Source: JBEKTW01 sp963727845
GTDB taxonomy: Bacteria; Bacteroidota; Ignavibacteria; UBA10030; SZUA-254
Reading direction: 5' to 3'
DNA: 64,000 bases
NCBI GenBank assembly: GCA_963727845.1
Contig: CAVSHI010000003.1
Coordinates: forward strand, 1 to 64,000
Part shown: positions 25,008-34,183 of the stretch, one piece after another
Layout: every line of letters starts with the position of its first letter
Numbering within the stretch: the stretch's first letter is position 1
The notes under the pieces: model-generated
What the model was told of the DNA's origin: nothing
Databases searched by the model: none
Seen by the model: the letters and a program-made list of their open reading frames with translations, nothing else
Program-made: the position numbers and the translations under genes

Positions 25008-25141
25008 CTAGCTGGAGGATTCCCGATGCAGCAGCCCGTAATGAGATATCCCGGCATCCCGTGGATAAGTCAGCAATACTCAATCTTGCAAAAGAACTCC
25101 GGCGGCAGGCCAGTCTTCAACCGACAAATTCTTGTGCATGA

Positions 25142-25396
25142 TTATTTCTTCCTCCATATTTTGAAAAATAGCGAGTCCACATACTTGCGAAGGTACGAAC
25201 GGACGATGTCGCTTTCGCATTCAGCGTCGAAATTCTTACACGTCGCATTGATGATTTCTAATGCTTCCTTTTGCCCCGAAACAGCCCGTAGTCTTTCTTC
25301 AAGTCCCGAACAATGCGTGTGGATGAGTTCATTCTGAACCTCACTCGGAATGGAAGAAAAATCCTTGTCTTCGATTATTTCATCATTTATCGACAT
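25142..25396 (-). CDS. small Cys-containing protein, Cys paralogue of the candidate selenoprotein
   Basis: 84 aa, family not recognised. It is predicted helical, with cysteines at 29, 53 and 60 and a positively charged C-terminus (FFKIWRKK). Residues 1-59 align without gaps to the UGA-containing ORF at 19522-19701, including Q21, E23-I25, S30-G31, E34-R35, R37, E44-A45, I48, C53 and F56; Cys29 is opposite the UGA. It has an extra 25 residues at the end. No clear ribosome site is seen. It lies alone between the DUF134 promoter and the anti-sigma gene. Confidence 0.75.
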   Translation of the reverse strand: MSINDEIIEDKDFSSIPSEVQNELIHTHCSGLEERLRAVSGQKEALEIINATCKNFDAECESDIVRSYLRKYVDSLFFKIWRKK

Positions 25397-25651
25397 CGCT
25401 ATTCCCGAATCACATTGATATGTAGACTACCGATTTTACGGCAATGCGCTGTTCCACGAGAACTTCGGCTTCCACGGAATACGATTCCAACTCTAATCCG
25501 GCAATCGGAGCTGCTCACATGTATTTTCATTTAAATTTGCTTTTAGTGCTTGTCTATGATGTGGATCGATCTTGCATGTAGTATGATGCAAGCATCTCAA
25601 AAACGATTTTTGTTTTTGAGCTCTTTTTAAAGACGGCACATACGTAAACGG

Positions 25652-25891
25652 CTATTTTGTCCCGAGAACTAATCGCTCGAGCTTTGTGAGTTTCTTTTTC
25701 GAAATTGAAGGAACCGGGTATGCCCGGTACAGGTAGGCGGTGGTTTTCATACTCTCCAAATACGCGGAGCAATCGGTGCACTTCTCAACGTGTTTCCTGA
25801 TGTCCCTGCATTCCGCGGAATTGAGATCCTGGTCCAAATTTTCACAAATCTGATGCAATATCCGATTGCAGTCGGCAGTTTTCTTTTTCAT
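25652..25891 (-). CDS. zinc-binding anti-sigma factor
   Basis: 79 aa. The ZAS pattern H-x3-C-x2-C is present in IRKHVEKCTDCSAYLE, with an N-terminal Cys (CNRILHQIC) available as another ligand. No membrane helix, so it is a soluble anti-sigma of the zf-HC2 type. Its start codon overlaps the end of the sigma-factor gene by 4 bp, the usual arrangement for a cognate pair. Release by thiol oxidation is common in the family and would fit the redox setting. Confidence 0.85.
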   Translation of the reverse strand: MKKKTADCNRILHQICENLDQDLNSAECRDIRKHVEKCTDCSAYLESMKTTAYLYRAYPVPSISKKKLTKLERLVLGTK

Positions 25892-26529
25892 GCGCTCATG
25901 TATTCGTTGAGTTGTTCCCGAAGAAAAACCCTGGCTCTGCGGAGCCGGGATTTCACTGCAGGAATGGAAATGTTCATTATTTGGGCCGTTTCCACTGCCG
26001 ATTGTCCCTCAACATCGGAGAGCAGAAAAACCATCCGGTAATCGACAGGAAGCTTCTGAATCGCATCATCGAGCACGTGGCGCAGCTCCCTTGTCATAAT
26101 TTCATCCAAAGGCGTGTGCTTCCACGAGGGCGCAGGCACTCGGTTTTTGGAAAGTGTGGCTTCGTCCATTCGTGGATGCACTGATGTTAATTCATCGATG
26201 CTGACACTGGACTCTTCAAGCATGCTCCGGCGTCGTTTCATGAGGCAATTATTGGCGACGATGCTGTACAACCACGTGCTGAATTTGGATTTCCCGTCGA
26301 ACTGTTTCAGCTTGCGGTAAACGTTGATAAACGTGTCTTGCGATGTCTCGTCGGCCTTCTCCTTATCGCGGCAGACTTTGAATGAGAATCCATACACCAT
26401 CTGCCCGTAAAGACTGACAATCTCAGAAAACGCCTGACGATCTCCGTTCTTCGCCCTTGCCAGGAGGTCAGAATTGATGTCCGGCATGCGGCCGGATGTA
26501 TGCTGTATGAAATTAGATGCGGCAACCAT
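25888..26529 (-). CDS. ECF-type RNA polymerase sigma factor
   Basis: 213 aa. Region 2 is visible in DETSQDTFINVYRKLKQFDGKSKFSTWLYSIVANNCLMKRRR-like sequence (about 60-100), and region 4 in LPVDYRMVFLLSDVEGQSAVETA with its helix-turn-helix (AQIMNISIPAVKSRLRRAR). A linker of about 45 residues lies between them. It directs RNA polymerase to a stress regulon and is coupled to the zinc anti-sigma gene by a 4-bp overlap. Its targets may include the surrounding redox genes, but no shared promoter was found by eye. Confidence 0.9.
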   Translation of the reverse strand: MVAASNFIQHTSGRMPDINSDLLARAKNGDRQAFSEIVSLYGQMVYGFSFKVCRDKEKADETSQDTFINVYRKLKQFDGKSKFSTWLYSIVANNCLMKRRRSMLEESSVSIDELTSVHPRMDEATLSKNRVPAPSWKHTPLDEIMTRELRHVLDDAIQKLPVDYRMVFLLSDVEGQSAVETAQIMNISIPAVKSRLRRARVFLREQLNEYMSA

Positions 26530-26657
26530 GAGAAGGATGCATGAATGGAAGATGGGACATTGGGTAACTCAACGATAAACTCATTTTTCATCAAGTTTAG
26601 AATACGTTCAATCTACCTTCGGTAGTGTCTCAGCTTCGAACGAGAAAAATCCACACG

Positions 26658-26767
26658 AGACCTCACCTCTAATCCTCTCCTAACAGGAGAGGATGGAATG
26701 GCCCTGCACTCATGTTGCGGATGCTGCAACGCCCTCTCCTTTGAGGAGAGGGCTACGGGTGAGGTCT
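26658..26767. repeat. MITE-like palindromic element A
   Basis: A 110-bp element with perfect 10-bp terminal inverted repeats AGACCTCACC / GGTGAGGTCT. It contains two internal hairpins: ATCCTCTCCT-AAC-AGGAGAGGAT (26672-26694) and GCCCTCTCCT-TTG-AGGAGAGGGC (26731-26753). It lies 40 bp after the cysteine desulfurase stop codon. The element at 45199-45303 has the same architecture. Confidence 0.7.
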
Positions 26768-26806
26768 GATGAACTTGGATCTCCCGATAATTTTCGATAT
26801 GAGACA

Positions 26807-27976
26807 CTACCCAACCTTCGCCACACTTGCTATGTCTTTCACAGCCTCAATTGCCTTGTCGATGTGTTCTTCGGTGTTGAAAGGACCAATGCTCATACGG
26901 ACTGTACCGTGGATTGTATCGGTTCCCAAACCGGCGTGCGCTTTGGGTGCACATTGTAAACCTGTTCGACAGGCAATATTGTGATCCACATCGAGCATCG
27001 TGCCGACATCACCGGCCCCAAGGTTCTTTATGTTGAAGCTTATCACGGGGTTATGATTTTCGGTGCTTTCGGCGCAGTACGTGATGACATTTTCTATGCT
27101 TTGCAATCCCTTGCGTAGCTTATCCCATAGGAGCATTTCTCTGGTATGGAGGCGGTCCATTCCGTTCTCAAGCAGCCACTTCACACCGGCATTCAGTCCC
27201 GCTACCCCGACGAGGTTCAAGGTACCGCACTCAAGACGGTACGGGAATTCATCGAGATGCGTCAGCTGAGCCGAGCGGACACCGGTGCCGCCAAAACGGG
27301 TATGTTTCACAGGTACGTTATCCATCACATAGGATCCGCCGATACCAGTCGGACCGAGAAGGCATTTGTGGCCGGTAAAGACGACAACATCAATTCCCAT
27401 AGATTGCATATCGATAGGAACGGTTCCGGCGCTTTGAGTGGTGTCGACAATGAACAACACTCCGGCATCTTTGCAGATCCTGCCGACCTCCGAAAGCGGC
27501 TGAATGGTCCCGATGACATTTGAACAATGGTTCACGATGACCATCCTGGTGTTTTTGCGGATTGCTTTCCTGATGTCATCCGGGTCGATGTATCCGTGCT
27601 TGTCGAACTTGATGTGTGTGACTTCGATGACTCCACTCACCCCAAGATGATGGAGCGGGCGAAGCACCGAATTATGCTCCAGCATTGTCGTTATAACATG
27701 GTCACCTTTTTCTGCCAGCCCCTGGATGATCATGTTTAGCGAATCGCTCGCATTGTAGCTGAACGTCAGCCTGTTGGGATCGTTGCCTCCATGAAAAAGG
27801 TCTGTCAACAGTTTTCGAGTACTCATCACGATCTCTTCCGCTTCAAGAGCGGCATCAAATCCCGACCTGCCCGGATTGACTCCGTGGGCGCGGTAAAAAC
27901 TGTTCATGAAGTCATAGACGACGTCGGGTTTGGGAAACGTCGTCGCGGAATTATCGAGATAGATCAAAGCACTCAT
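26807..27976 (-). CDS. cysteine desulfurase-like aminotransferase class V
   Basis: 389 aa, close in layout to the cysteine desulfurase family IscS/SufS-like group. It starts IYLDNSATTFPKPDVVYDFM. The PLP lysine should be in FTGHKCLLGPTGIGG, and the catalytic cysteine loop in CRTGLQCAPKAH. It takes sulfur from cysteine to make an enzyme persulfide and alanine. It is the last gene of the sulfur cluster, 44 bp after the DsrK-like gene. In this context it may load DsrC or a related carrier rather than building Fe-S clusters. Confidence 0.87.
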   Translation of the reverse strand: MSALIYLDNSATTFPKPDVVYDFMNSFYRAHGVNPGRSGFDAALEAEEIVMSTRKLLTDLFHGGNDPNRLTFSYNASDSLNMIIQGLAEKGDHVITTMLEHNSVLRPLHHLGVSGVIEVTHIKFDKHGYIDPDDIRKAIRKNTRMVIVNHCSNVIGTIQPLSEVGRICKDAGVLFIVDTTQSAGTVPIDMQSMGIDVVVFTGHKCLLGPTGIGGSYVMDNVPVKHTRFGGTGVRSAQLTHLDEFPYRLECGTLNLVGVAGLNAGVKWLLENGMDRLHTREMLLWDKLRKGLQSIENVITYCAESTENHNPVISFNIKNLGAGDVGTMLDVDHNIACRTGLQCAPKAHAGLGTDTIHGTVRMSIGPFNTEEHIDKAIEAVKDIASVAKVG

Positions 27977-28020
27977 GGCAGTATCCTGTTTGTGACAATG
28001 TCTGTTTTGGTTTCGCCTGA

Positions 28021-29313
28021 TTATTCCAGTATTAGCGCATCGGCGACTAGTTCAGCAAGTGTTTTCACTTGCACACCAAGCTTGAACTTCGCATTGATTT
28101 GGGAGAGCTGGTCCACGCAGTTGTGACAAGGTGTAACAACGATGGAAGCTCCCGTCTTGCGAATCTGATCCGCTTTGATTTCAGCATTTCTCATCCGCCG
28201 CTCGTTGTATTCGCTCATGGCGAGCTGCCCCCCGCCGCCGCCACAGCAGTAATTGTCCACTCCGTGCGGTTCCATTTCAACAAAATTTTGCGCCAATCGT
28301 CTCACAACGCACCGTTGCTCCTCGACGATGCCGCCTTCTCTCACAAGGTTGCAGGGGTCGTGGAGGGTTATGGTCTCGTGATACTTTTTGTGATCGAGCT
28401 GTATGCGACCGTCCCGGATGTACTCTGCCAGAAGCTCCACGGAAGTGAGAACTTCGAACGAAAACGGCTTCCGGAGATAATTAGGCGCTTCCCACCGAAA
28501 CGCCCTTGAGCCGTGGCCGCATTCTGCAAGCACACACCGCTGTGACTGCACGGTCACCATCTCTTCGTAGAGCCTGCGTGCGATGGTTGTTGCCTCTTCA
28601 TGATTGCAGCTGAAGTAAGCGTAATTTGTAACATCGTACATCACGGTCGAGAGCGTCCAACTTTCCTTCGCTGCATAAAATATTTTCGCCATGGCTGAGA
28701 TCGACAGCGGAAAAAACTTCGGCTCCCGCGGATTCAACGTATACAGTATTTCCCTGCCCTTCTGATTGAGCGGTATTGAGGCCCGGGGGTCATTCACTTC
28801 TTCTCTCAGCTCCTCTTCCAGCCAGGACACCGTGTCGGTAAACTCTTCGGTCGGAATCGCCATGTTGTTGCCCGTCCGAAGAGCGGCGTTCACGGTCGAC
28901 TGGAGCGTAGCCGGAACACATCCCATGTCCGAGAGCATCTCCCTCCCGACTTTTACAAGATACGTGATGTCGACACCGACGGAGCAATGCATTGTGCATC
29001 TTCCGCACAATGTGCAGGCGCCAAAAAACTGGTCAACCATCTCATGAACGAGATCGTCATCAAGCTCCCGGGCATTCGTGAGATGCGGCAACAACTTGCC
29101 GTTGAATGTACAATAGCGGCGGTAGAGAGAGGAAATCAGATCGACCTTCCTGCCTGGAATGAAACGTTCATCGTTTGTCGTCAGATAATACATGCAGCTT
29201 TCCGCGCACAAGCCGCAGTGGACGCAACTATTCACGTATGTTGCGATCCTGCCATCCGCCGGCTCCGTGATGACCTTAAGTGCCTCGCATTTGTCTCTTG
29301 AAATTGTGTTCAT
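28021..29313 (-). CDS. DsrK/HdrD-like iron-sulfur protein
   Basis: 430 aa. Two 4Fe-4S ferredoxin motifs, CVHCGLCAESC (residues 30-40) and CTLCGRCTMHC (about 96-106), are followed by two CCG-type segments: GHGSRAFRWEAPNY, and HDPCNLVREGG with NYCCGGGGGQL and VVTPCHNC. This is the build of DsrK and HdrD, whose special [4Fe-4S] cluster reduces a disulfide or DsrC trisulfide. It is 6 bp from the DsrM-like gene and next to dsrC, so it most likely works with them. No DsrAB, J, O or P gene is present in the window. Confidence 0.87.
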   Translation of the reverse strand: MNTISRDKCEALKVITEPADGRIATYVNSCVHCGLCAESCMYYLTTNDERFIPGRKVDLISSLYRRYCTFNGKLLPHLTNARELDDDLVHEMVDQFFGACTLCGRCTMHCSVGVDITYLVKVGREMLSDMGCVPATLQSTVNAALRTGNNMAIPTEEFTDTVSWLEEELREEVNDPRASIPLNQKGREILYTLNPREPKFFPLSISAMAKIFYAAKESWTLSTVMYDVTNYAYFSCNHEEATTIARRLYEEMVTVQSQRCVLAECGHGSRAFRWEAPNYLRKPFSFEVLTSVELLAEYIRDGRIQLDHKKYHETITLHDPCNLVREGGIVEEQRCVVRRLAQNFVEMEPHGVDNYCCGGGGGQLAMSEYNERRMRNAEIKADQIRKTGASIVVTPCHNCVDQLSQINAKFKLGVQVKTLAELVADALILE

Positions 29314-29319
29314 AACGCC

Positions 29320-29943
29320 TTACCCACGACCTTTTCCCGGCCATACACCGCGCCAGCCATAGAAGTGGCCAATTTGATATCTCGCGGCGAAGAAATACAG
29401 GGCGTGTTTCAGCTTGCCGACTGGCAGGTACAGGAGTAGGACACCGGCACAAAAGAAGTAGAGCGACGAAGGCGATTCTCCCATCAGCATACCGACAGCG
29501 GATAGCTGGAAAATCGTGACGAGGAAATTTGAAACGTAATCATCCGGACTGGAAAAAGACCTGAGCTTCCGGGTCGTGAGTCTCTTCAGGAATATTCCAA
29601 TCCCACTCACGATCGAGAGCGTAAGAACACCGGCCAAAGCCCATCGAACGGAAATATCCGGATCGAAATTAGAAAGAAACAAAAAGAAAAGTATGGCAGA
29701 GACGAACGTCCCGAGGTGATACAGAAGTCCTGCCACGTACGTCGGGAGATGCAGAAATGCAGACTCCTTTTTGGCAGGATTCATCGCTCCCGTGAATGAA
29801 TATGCAATCGCCGATTTGAGATTTCCCGAACGGCGGGAATAATCCTTCGGCAGCCCTAATCGGACAAGCATCACGAAATGGTACGACAGGCTTACCAGGC
29901 AGACGAGAAACGCGACAAGGGCAAAGTACCGGGACCAGTCCAT
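29320..29943 (-). CDS. DsrM-like membrane cytochrome b subunit
   Basis: 207 aa with about five transmembrane helices (near 7-27, 67-88, 98-118, 140-160 and 160-180). Histidines in YHFVML, HLPTY and YHLGTF are candidates for heme b ligands. The C-terminal LPVGKLKHALYFFAARYQIGHF resembles the end of DsrM/HmeC/NarI-type subunits. It should oxidise menaquinol and pass electrons to the DsrK-like partner encoded 6 bp downstream. It follows dsrC by 15 bp. Confidence 0.8.
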   Translation of the reverse strand: MDWSRYFALVAFLVCLVSLSYHFVMLVRLGLPKDYSRRSGNLKSAIAYSFTGAMNPAKKESAFLHLPTYVAGLLYHLGTFVSAILFFLFLSNFDPDISVRWALAGVLTLSIVSGIGIFLKRLTTRKLRSFSSPDDYVSNFLVTIFQLSAVGMLMGESPSSLYFFCAGVLLLYLPVGKLKHALYFFAARYQIGHFYGWRGVWPGKGRG

Positions 29944-29958
29944 AACGGTTCAGCCGGA

Positions 29959-30291
29959 CTAAACGCAGCCGTCTGGTTTAGGCAGTCCTGCAACGCGGCA
30001 AGCGCCGCGCGCGGGCCCCAGTGGAAACAGCTGGTAAATTTCCTTCAGCCTCACGCCCGTTGTTTGACAGACCGACCGGATCATCGGCGCCATTCCTTTT
30101 TCTTCCCAGTTCTGGCGGATGAATTTGACGATTGCCCAGTGTTTGTCGGTCATTTCTAGGATTCCATCGTACTTCGCGATCAACGTCGCCACCTCTTCGT
30201 TCCAACACTGGGGGTCCGTCAGGAAACCATCTCCATCCACTTCAAATATTCTTCCGTCAACTTCTATAGTCGGCATCTTTCCGTTTTCCAT
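29959..30291 (-). CDS. dsrC: DsrC, sulfur-carrier protein
   Basis: 110 aa. The fold signatures are VDGRIFEVDGDGFLTDPQCW, then WNEEVATLIAK and HWAIVKFIRQNW. The C-terminal arm keeps both redox cysteines: Cys98 in ACRVAGLPKPDG and the penultimate Cys109 followed by Val110. This identifies true DsrC rather than TusE, which has only the last one. In sulfate reducers DsrC carries sulfur as a trisulfide that DsrMK reduces. It starts 3 bp after the PLP lyase gene and is followed by the DsrM- and DsrK-like genes. Confidence 0.92.
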   Translation of the reverse strand: MENGKMPTIEVDGRIFEVDGDGFLTDPQCWNEEVATLIAKYDGILEMTDKHWAIVKFIRQNWEEKGMAPMIRSVCQTTGVRLKEIYQLFPLGPARGACRVAGLPKPDGCV

Positions 30292-30294
30292 GAT

Positions 30295-31479
30295 CTAGCG
30301 TGTTTTGCTCAGTCCGTTGTCTAAATCTGCAATGATATCCTCAGCATCTTCTATCCCGACGGACAAGCGGATTAAATCGTCGGTAATGCCGGCTGCAAGC
30401 TTGTCCTCGCTCGACAATTTTGAGTGCGTCATTGACGCGGGGTGTTGAATGAGCGTTTCAACTCCGCCGAGCGAAACAGCGAGAAGGGCCAAATGAAGGT
30501 TGTCCATCAGGGTTTTCGCAGCGGCAAATCCGCCCTTCAGTCCAAAACTGATCAAGGAGCCGGGGCCTTTCATTTGTCGCTTGCCCAGGTCATATTGGGG
30601 ATGTGATGTAAGACCCGGATATTTTATCCATGCCACTTTGGGATGGCGTTCAAGGAATAAGGCTACGGACTGTGCATTTTGCTGCGCTCTGTCAATTCGA
30701 ATGCTCAACGTTTTCAAGCCGCGCAGAATCATGTACGCTTGGTGCGGGTCTACATTACAGCCGAGGTTGATCATCATGCTCCGGAGTTGGCCGTAAAGAT
30801 TCTTATCCTTTGTGACGATAACGCCGGCAACGATATCAGCGTGGCCGTTTATGAATTTGGTCATTGAATGAAAAACTATATCGGCCCCTAAATCCAATGG
30901 ATTCTGCAAATACGGACTGCAAAAAGTATTATCCACTGCCAGCAAGATACCCTTTGCGTGAGCAATTTCTGCACAAGCCGCGATGTCAGTGATGGCCATA
31001 GTGGGATTCGCCGGAGTTTCTATGTAGAGGATCCTGGTGTTAGGCCGAATGGCTTTCTTGACGGCATTGATGTCGGCAGTATTAATATACGTCGATTGAA
31101 AACCGAACCTGACGAATTGTTTTTCCATCACATTGCGTGCAGGTCCGTACATCGCATCGGTACTTACGATATGGTCGCCGCTGCTCAGCAACGTCAAATA
31201 GATGGTTGTGGCCGCCGCCATTCCGGAGCTCACGGCGATTGCTCCATAACCGTTCTCGAGCACTGCCAGCTGTTGTTCGAGCGCCTTAATCGTCGGGTTA
31301 CCAATGCGCGTGTATATATACCCATCGCTTTCGCCGGCGAAACATTTCGCGCCGTCATCGGCGCTTTCGAACGCGAACGTGGAGGTTTGATAAATCGGAA
31401 CGGTAGCGCTCCCGAATTGATCTTCAATTTCGCCTGCGTGTATTAACTTCGTGTTGAAGCCAGATTTTTTGATGTCCAT
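30295..31479 (-). CDS. PLP-dependent gamma-lyase/transsulfuration enzyme
   Basis: 394 aa of the Cys/Met metabolism PLP family. Visible features are PIYQTSTFAFESAD, SGMAAATTIYLTLLSSGDH, the substrate/PLP segment YTRIGNPTIKALE, and the PLP lysine in HSMTKFINGHADI. Overall similarity is to methionine gamma-lyase and cystathionine gamma-lyase. The Cys often found near VxxLYGxT in methionine gamma-lyase is replaced here by AMYGPAR. It could release H2S, methanethiol or a persulfide from cysteine, homocysteine or methionine. Immediate linkage to dsrC (3 bp) suggests that it feeds sulfur into DsrC. Confidence 0.85.
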   Translation of the reverse strand: MDIKKSGFNTKLIHAGEIEDQFGSATVPIYQTSTFAFESADDGAKCFAGESDGYIYTRIGNPTIKALEQQLAVLENGYGAIAVSSGMAAATTIYLTLLSSGDHIVSTDAMYGPARNVMEKQFVRFGFQSTYINTADINAVKKAIRPNTRILYIETPANPTMAITDIAACAEIAHAKGILLAVDNTFCSPYLQNPLDLGADIVFHSMTKFINGHADIVAGVIVTKDKNLYGQLRSMMINLGCNVDPHQAYMILRGLKTLSIRIDRAQQNAQSVALFLERHPKVAWIKYPGLTSHPQYDLGKRQMKGPGSLISFGLKGGFAAAKTLMDNLHLALLAVSLGGVETLIQHPASMTHSKLSSEDKLAAGITDDLIRLSVGIEDAEDIIADLDNGLSKTR

Positions 31480-31571
31480 ATTTTTGATTCGATTGTGAAA
31501 ATCAGATGATGGTCTTCTTCGTTATTTTAGGAACTAGTTGGCCGATCGACAAAGACAATCGCTCATTCCCG

Positions 31572-31781
31572 TCAAAGTGGGCTAATCTTGTATCCGGCCT
31601 TCTGGACTGTCGTAATGATATTTTGCCCGTCGATCTTTTCACCCTCGACAGTCAGGACCTTGTCGGGGTTTTTTGTGTCAACTTCCCATTTTTCTATCGC
31701 CGGGTTGGAATTGAGAAATGGTGTGACCTTCGCTACGCAGCCATTGCAACTTATGTTGGTTTTGAATTTGAGTATTTTCAT
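31572..31781 (-). CDS. heavy-metal-associated (HMA) domain protein
   Basis: 69 aa forming one ferredoxin-like HMA domain. The metal-binding motif is CNGC (residues 12-15 in TNISCNGCVAKV) instead of the usual M-x-C-x2-C, and the C-terminal GYKISPL is typical. It would bind a thiophilic metal such as copper, zinc or mercury as a chaperone. It lies inside the sulfur operon between the methyltransferase and the PLP lyase genes, which is an unusual place for a metallochaperone. Confidence 0.85.
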   Translation of the reverse strand: MKILKFKTNISCNGCVAKVTPFLNSNPAIEKWEVDTKNPDKVLTVEGEKIDGQNIITTVQKAGYKISPL

Positions 31782-31836
31782 ACGGTTAACCGACCTCTCT
31801 TTCTGAGCTGATGATGATTTTTGCCGAAGAAGCCTT

Positions 31837-32379
31837 TCAAACGCTTAACCGGTAGAAATCGATATTCTGTAGAGATATTCTTTCGAACGAGGGAAAACCC
31901 GATTGATGCACCAGGCGTGCGACAGTTTCAGGTCTGATGCGTTCCTCCAGTGGTGGACCGTGATCTTCTACCCTGTATGGCCACTCAACAATTGCCACCC
32001 GTTGACGTGCTGCGCGTCTTGCTTCCTTCAGCGCCTTGAGTGGACTATCCGTTTCATGGAGGACAAGTCCAAGGAAAACCATGTCAAACGATCCGTCGGG
32101 AAATGGAAGCTCTTCTGCCAACGCTTGATGAAATTGGCCTGTGCCCACATGGCGGCGCGCAACATCAAGCATGTCCTGGTTCGCATCTATTCCCACAACT
32201 GCGACACCCGCGTTCGCAAAGGCTTCCGCAAACACGCCCGTTCCGGTTCCTACATCCAGGATGCTCTCCGCGGTGATCCCCTCCAGCGTCAGTTGAACAA
32301 CGCGGTCGACCTCAAGGAGTACAACCCTCTCGGGGGCGCGAAGTCTGTCGGGTTCACCGTGGAAACGGCGTTCATGCAT
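31837..32379 (-). CDS. SAM-dependent methyltransferase
   Basis: 180 aa, class I methyltransferase. Motif I is ILDVGTGTGVFAEAFANAGV (SAM-binding) and motif post-I VVGIDANQDML; motif IV is FDMVFLGLVLHE. No substrate domain is recognised. A role in methylating a thiol, sulfide or metalloid would suit the cluster, but nothing in the sequence shows this. It is in line with the flanking sulfur genes (63 bp after YeeE-rhodanese, 55 bp before the HMA gene). Confidence 0.83.
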   Translation of the reverse strand: MHERRFHGEPDRLRAPERVVLLEVDRVVQLTLEGITAESILDVGTGTGVFAEAFANAGVAVVGIDANQDMLDVARRHVGTGQFHQALAEELPFPDGSFDMVFLGLVLHETDSPLKALKEARRAARQRVAIVEWPYRVEDHGPPLEERIRPETVARLVHQSGFPSFERISLQNIDFYRLSV

Positions 32380-32442
32380 ACGTTTGTTCCCTAACCCTTG
32401 CCTTTGCTATCCACGTTTTCTCGTTCGACGTCCGGTTATCGT

Positions 32443-33639
32443 TCAGCATCCACCCTGTATTTTTTTCTGTTTCTTCACTTCCTTCGGTCCTTTGTTCTTG
32501 CCATCCGCGATCATCTTGATGAGGTCCAATCGGGCTTGCCGGCGAAATCGCGATACATCTGCATCCCAGCGTGAACCGGTTTGAATAAACTGAGATGGAT
32601 TCAGAATGACGCTATTGAATTCGTCGAAACCGCCGCGCAGAATCACGACGTTTTCATATCCGAGCTCACCCATGAGCAAAGCCGCGGGGCGTTCATCATT
32701 TTCATTGTTGCCAAGAATGACTTTCTTCACATTGCGCCGTCCAAGAACTGAAACCAAATCCTTGCTGAAAAGATCGCGGAGCTGAACATTGACCGAGCCG
32801 GGCAGCGGACATTGAGTAAAGGCGTCGGCAGGCCTTGCATCGACCACCTGCATTTTCGTATCATGATCGACGATACGGAACGCAAGCTCGTCAGCGTCCA
32901 TCAACTTTACGGGATGCGCCGATCCGTAGCCCGGGCCGGAAACCAAATCGATCAGATGCGTTTTTCTATCGGGAAGGATGAGAAGAACAATCCCCAAAAC
33001 CAAGACAGCAACACCAGCAAGAATATGTTTCCTGTGATTGAAACTGAGGGACGGAGCTTGAGACTTGTTCACACGTTTTTCAAGGATCGTGGTCACGGCA
33101 AAGGCTCCCAATGCGATGGCGATCAGCAAAAATGCAAAGGTTCCCTGTGCGATATTCAGCGAATCGTACACCTTGATGGGGCCAAGAGAGGTTGATTCGT
33201 AAAAGTGTTCGTAGAATGGAAAGAGCTCTCCAAAGAACAACACGCCGAGCAATCCTCCGCCGACAAAAAACATCGCGTCGATTTTACCGATTGCCGCCGC
33301 ACAAAGACTCGTGCCGGGACAATATCCCCCTACCACGAATCCAAATCCCATGATTATGCCGCCGACGATGGCCGGAATAAGCCAGGTGGGGTTGACAAAG
33401 ATGGCGTCGGTATCAAGCAGTCCGAAATACCCCAGCAGCAGCACGCCGCTCATAGCGGTGACCGCGGCGGTGAAGAACACGCGGAGGACTGTGAAATCAT
33501 ATCCGTAGAATACGCCGGCGAGCCGACGGGATGAAGAAAATCCCGCCTGTTCGAGAACGGCTCCAAAACCGATGCCCAGCAGAAGGGCAACAACCAAATT
33601 GAGCTGGTCGGATATCGGGTCGGGTACGAATGGTCCCAT
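32443..33639 (-). CDS. YeeE/YedE permease fused to a rhodanese-like domain
   Basis: 398 aa from ATG 33639, just after the stop of the first YeeE gene (33644). Residues of about 10-250 are a YeeE/YedE membrane domain with the cysteine motif GGYCPGTSLCAA, as in the thiosulfate transporter TsuA. The tail (about 270-398) is a rhodanese fold: VVDARPADAF, LPGSVNVQL and ILRGGFDEF. Its active-site loop reads ILGNNENDERP, with no cysteine where the catalytic persulfide Cys should be. The domain may bind or sense sulfur donors without transferring sulfur. Thiosulfate or a related anion is the best guess for substrate. Confidence 0.83.
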   Translation of the reverse strand: MGPFVPDPISDQLNLVVALLLGIGFGAVLEQAGFSSSRRLAGVFYGYDFTVLRVFFTAAVTAMSGVLLLGYFGLLDTDAIFVNPTWLIPAIVGGIIMGFGFVVGGYCPGTSLCAAAIGKIDAMFFVGGGLLGVLFFGELFPFYEHFYESTSLGPIKVYDSLNIAQGTFAFLLIAIALGAFAVTTILEKRVNKSQAPSLSFNHRKHILAGVAVLVLGIVLLILPDRKTHLIDLVSGPGYGSAHPVKLMDADELAFRIVDHDTKMQVVDARPADAFTQCPLPGSVNVQLRDLFSKDLVSVLGRRNVKKVILGNNENDERPAALLMGELGYENVVILRGGFDEFNSVILNPSQFIQTGSRWDADVSRFRRQARLDLIKMIADGKNKGPKEVKKQKKIQGGC

Positions 33640-33643
33640 GTTG

Positions 33644-34174
33644 TTACCGTAGTCCTTTCCCGGGTAGCCAAAGCTTGCGGAAGAAGAAGGCCACAGCGTA
33701 CCCGCTCCCGAAAATCGCCAGCATGGTAACAAAACCCGCCGTCGAGAGAACCGCCATCCCGCTCAGTGCAGCCCCGCTGGTACAGCCCCGCGCGAATTGT
33801 GCACCGATGCCGAACAATGCACCACCGAACACGGCAAATAACCACCTCATCTTTGTCCTGACACGAGGGCCTGCTTCCGTTACAAACTTTAGCCGGTCCG
33901 AAGCCAGGCCAGACACAAACGCACCAATAAGGACTCCCACCACTTCGAATACCAGCCAGGACTTCAGGGGATTATCTTTTCCCGGGCCGACATAGGTGCT
34001 GTAAAAAGGTGATTTCTCTGCATGAGCAGGGGCGACTTCGCCAACCGTCGCCACGACAACGCTTTTGATAGCGCCACTCGCACCCAGTCCGCGTCCGGTG
34101 ATAAATATTGTCGCGAGCAAAACCAGGCCGAGGAAAAATCCGGCCAGGTAGGGGTTCATATATTTCGTAGTCAT
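33644..34174 (-). CDS. YeeE/YedE-family permease, N-terminal half type
   Basis: 176 aa with about five helices. It contains the conserved ARGCTSGAALSG motif with the cysteine that lines the pore in thiosulfate transporters of this family. With the next gene (YeeE-rhodanese) it forms a two-gene split transporter, each part supplying one cysteine motif. It is 9 bp from the cytochrome b gene. Most likely transports thiosulfate or sulfide-like species through the inner membrane. Confidence 0.82.
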   Translation of the reverse strand: MTTKYMNPYLAGFFLGLVLLATIFITGRGLGASGAIKSVVVATVGEVAPAHAEKSPFYSTYVGPGKDNPLKSWLVFEVVGVLIGAFVSGLASDRLKFVTEAGPRVRTKMRWLFAVFGGALFGIGAQFARGCTSGAALSGMAVLSTAGFVTMLAIFGSGYAVAFFFRKLWLPGKGLR

Positions 34175-34183
34175 GATATTCCT

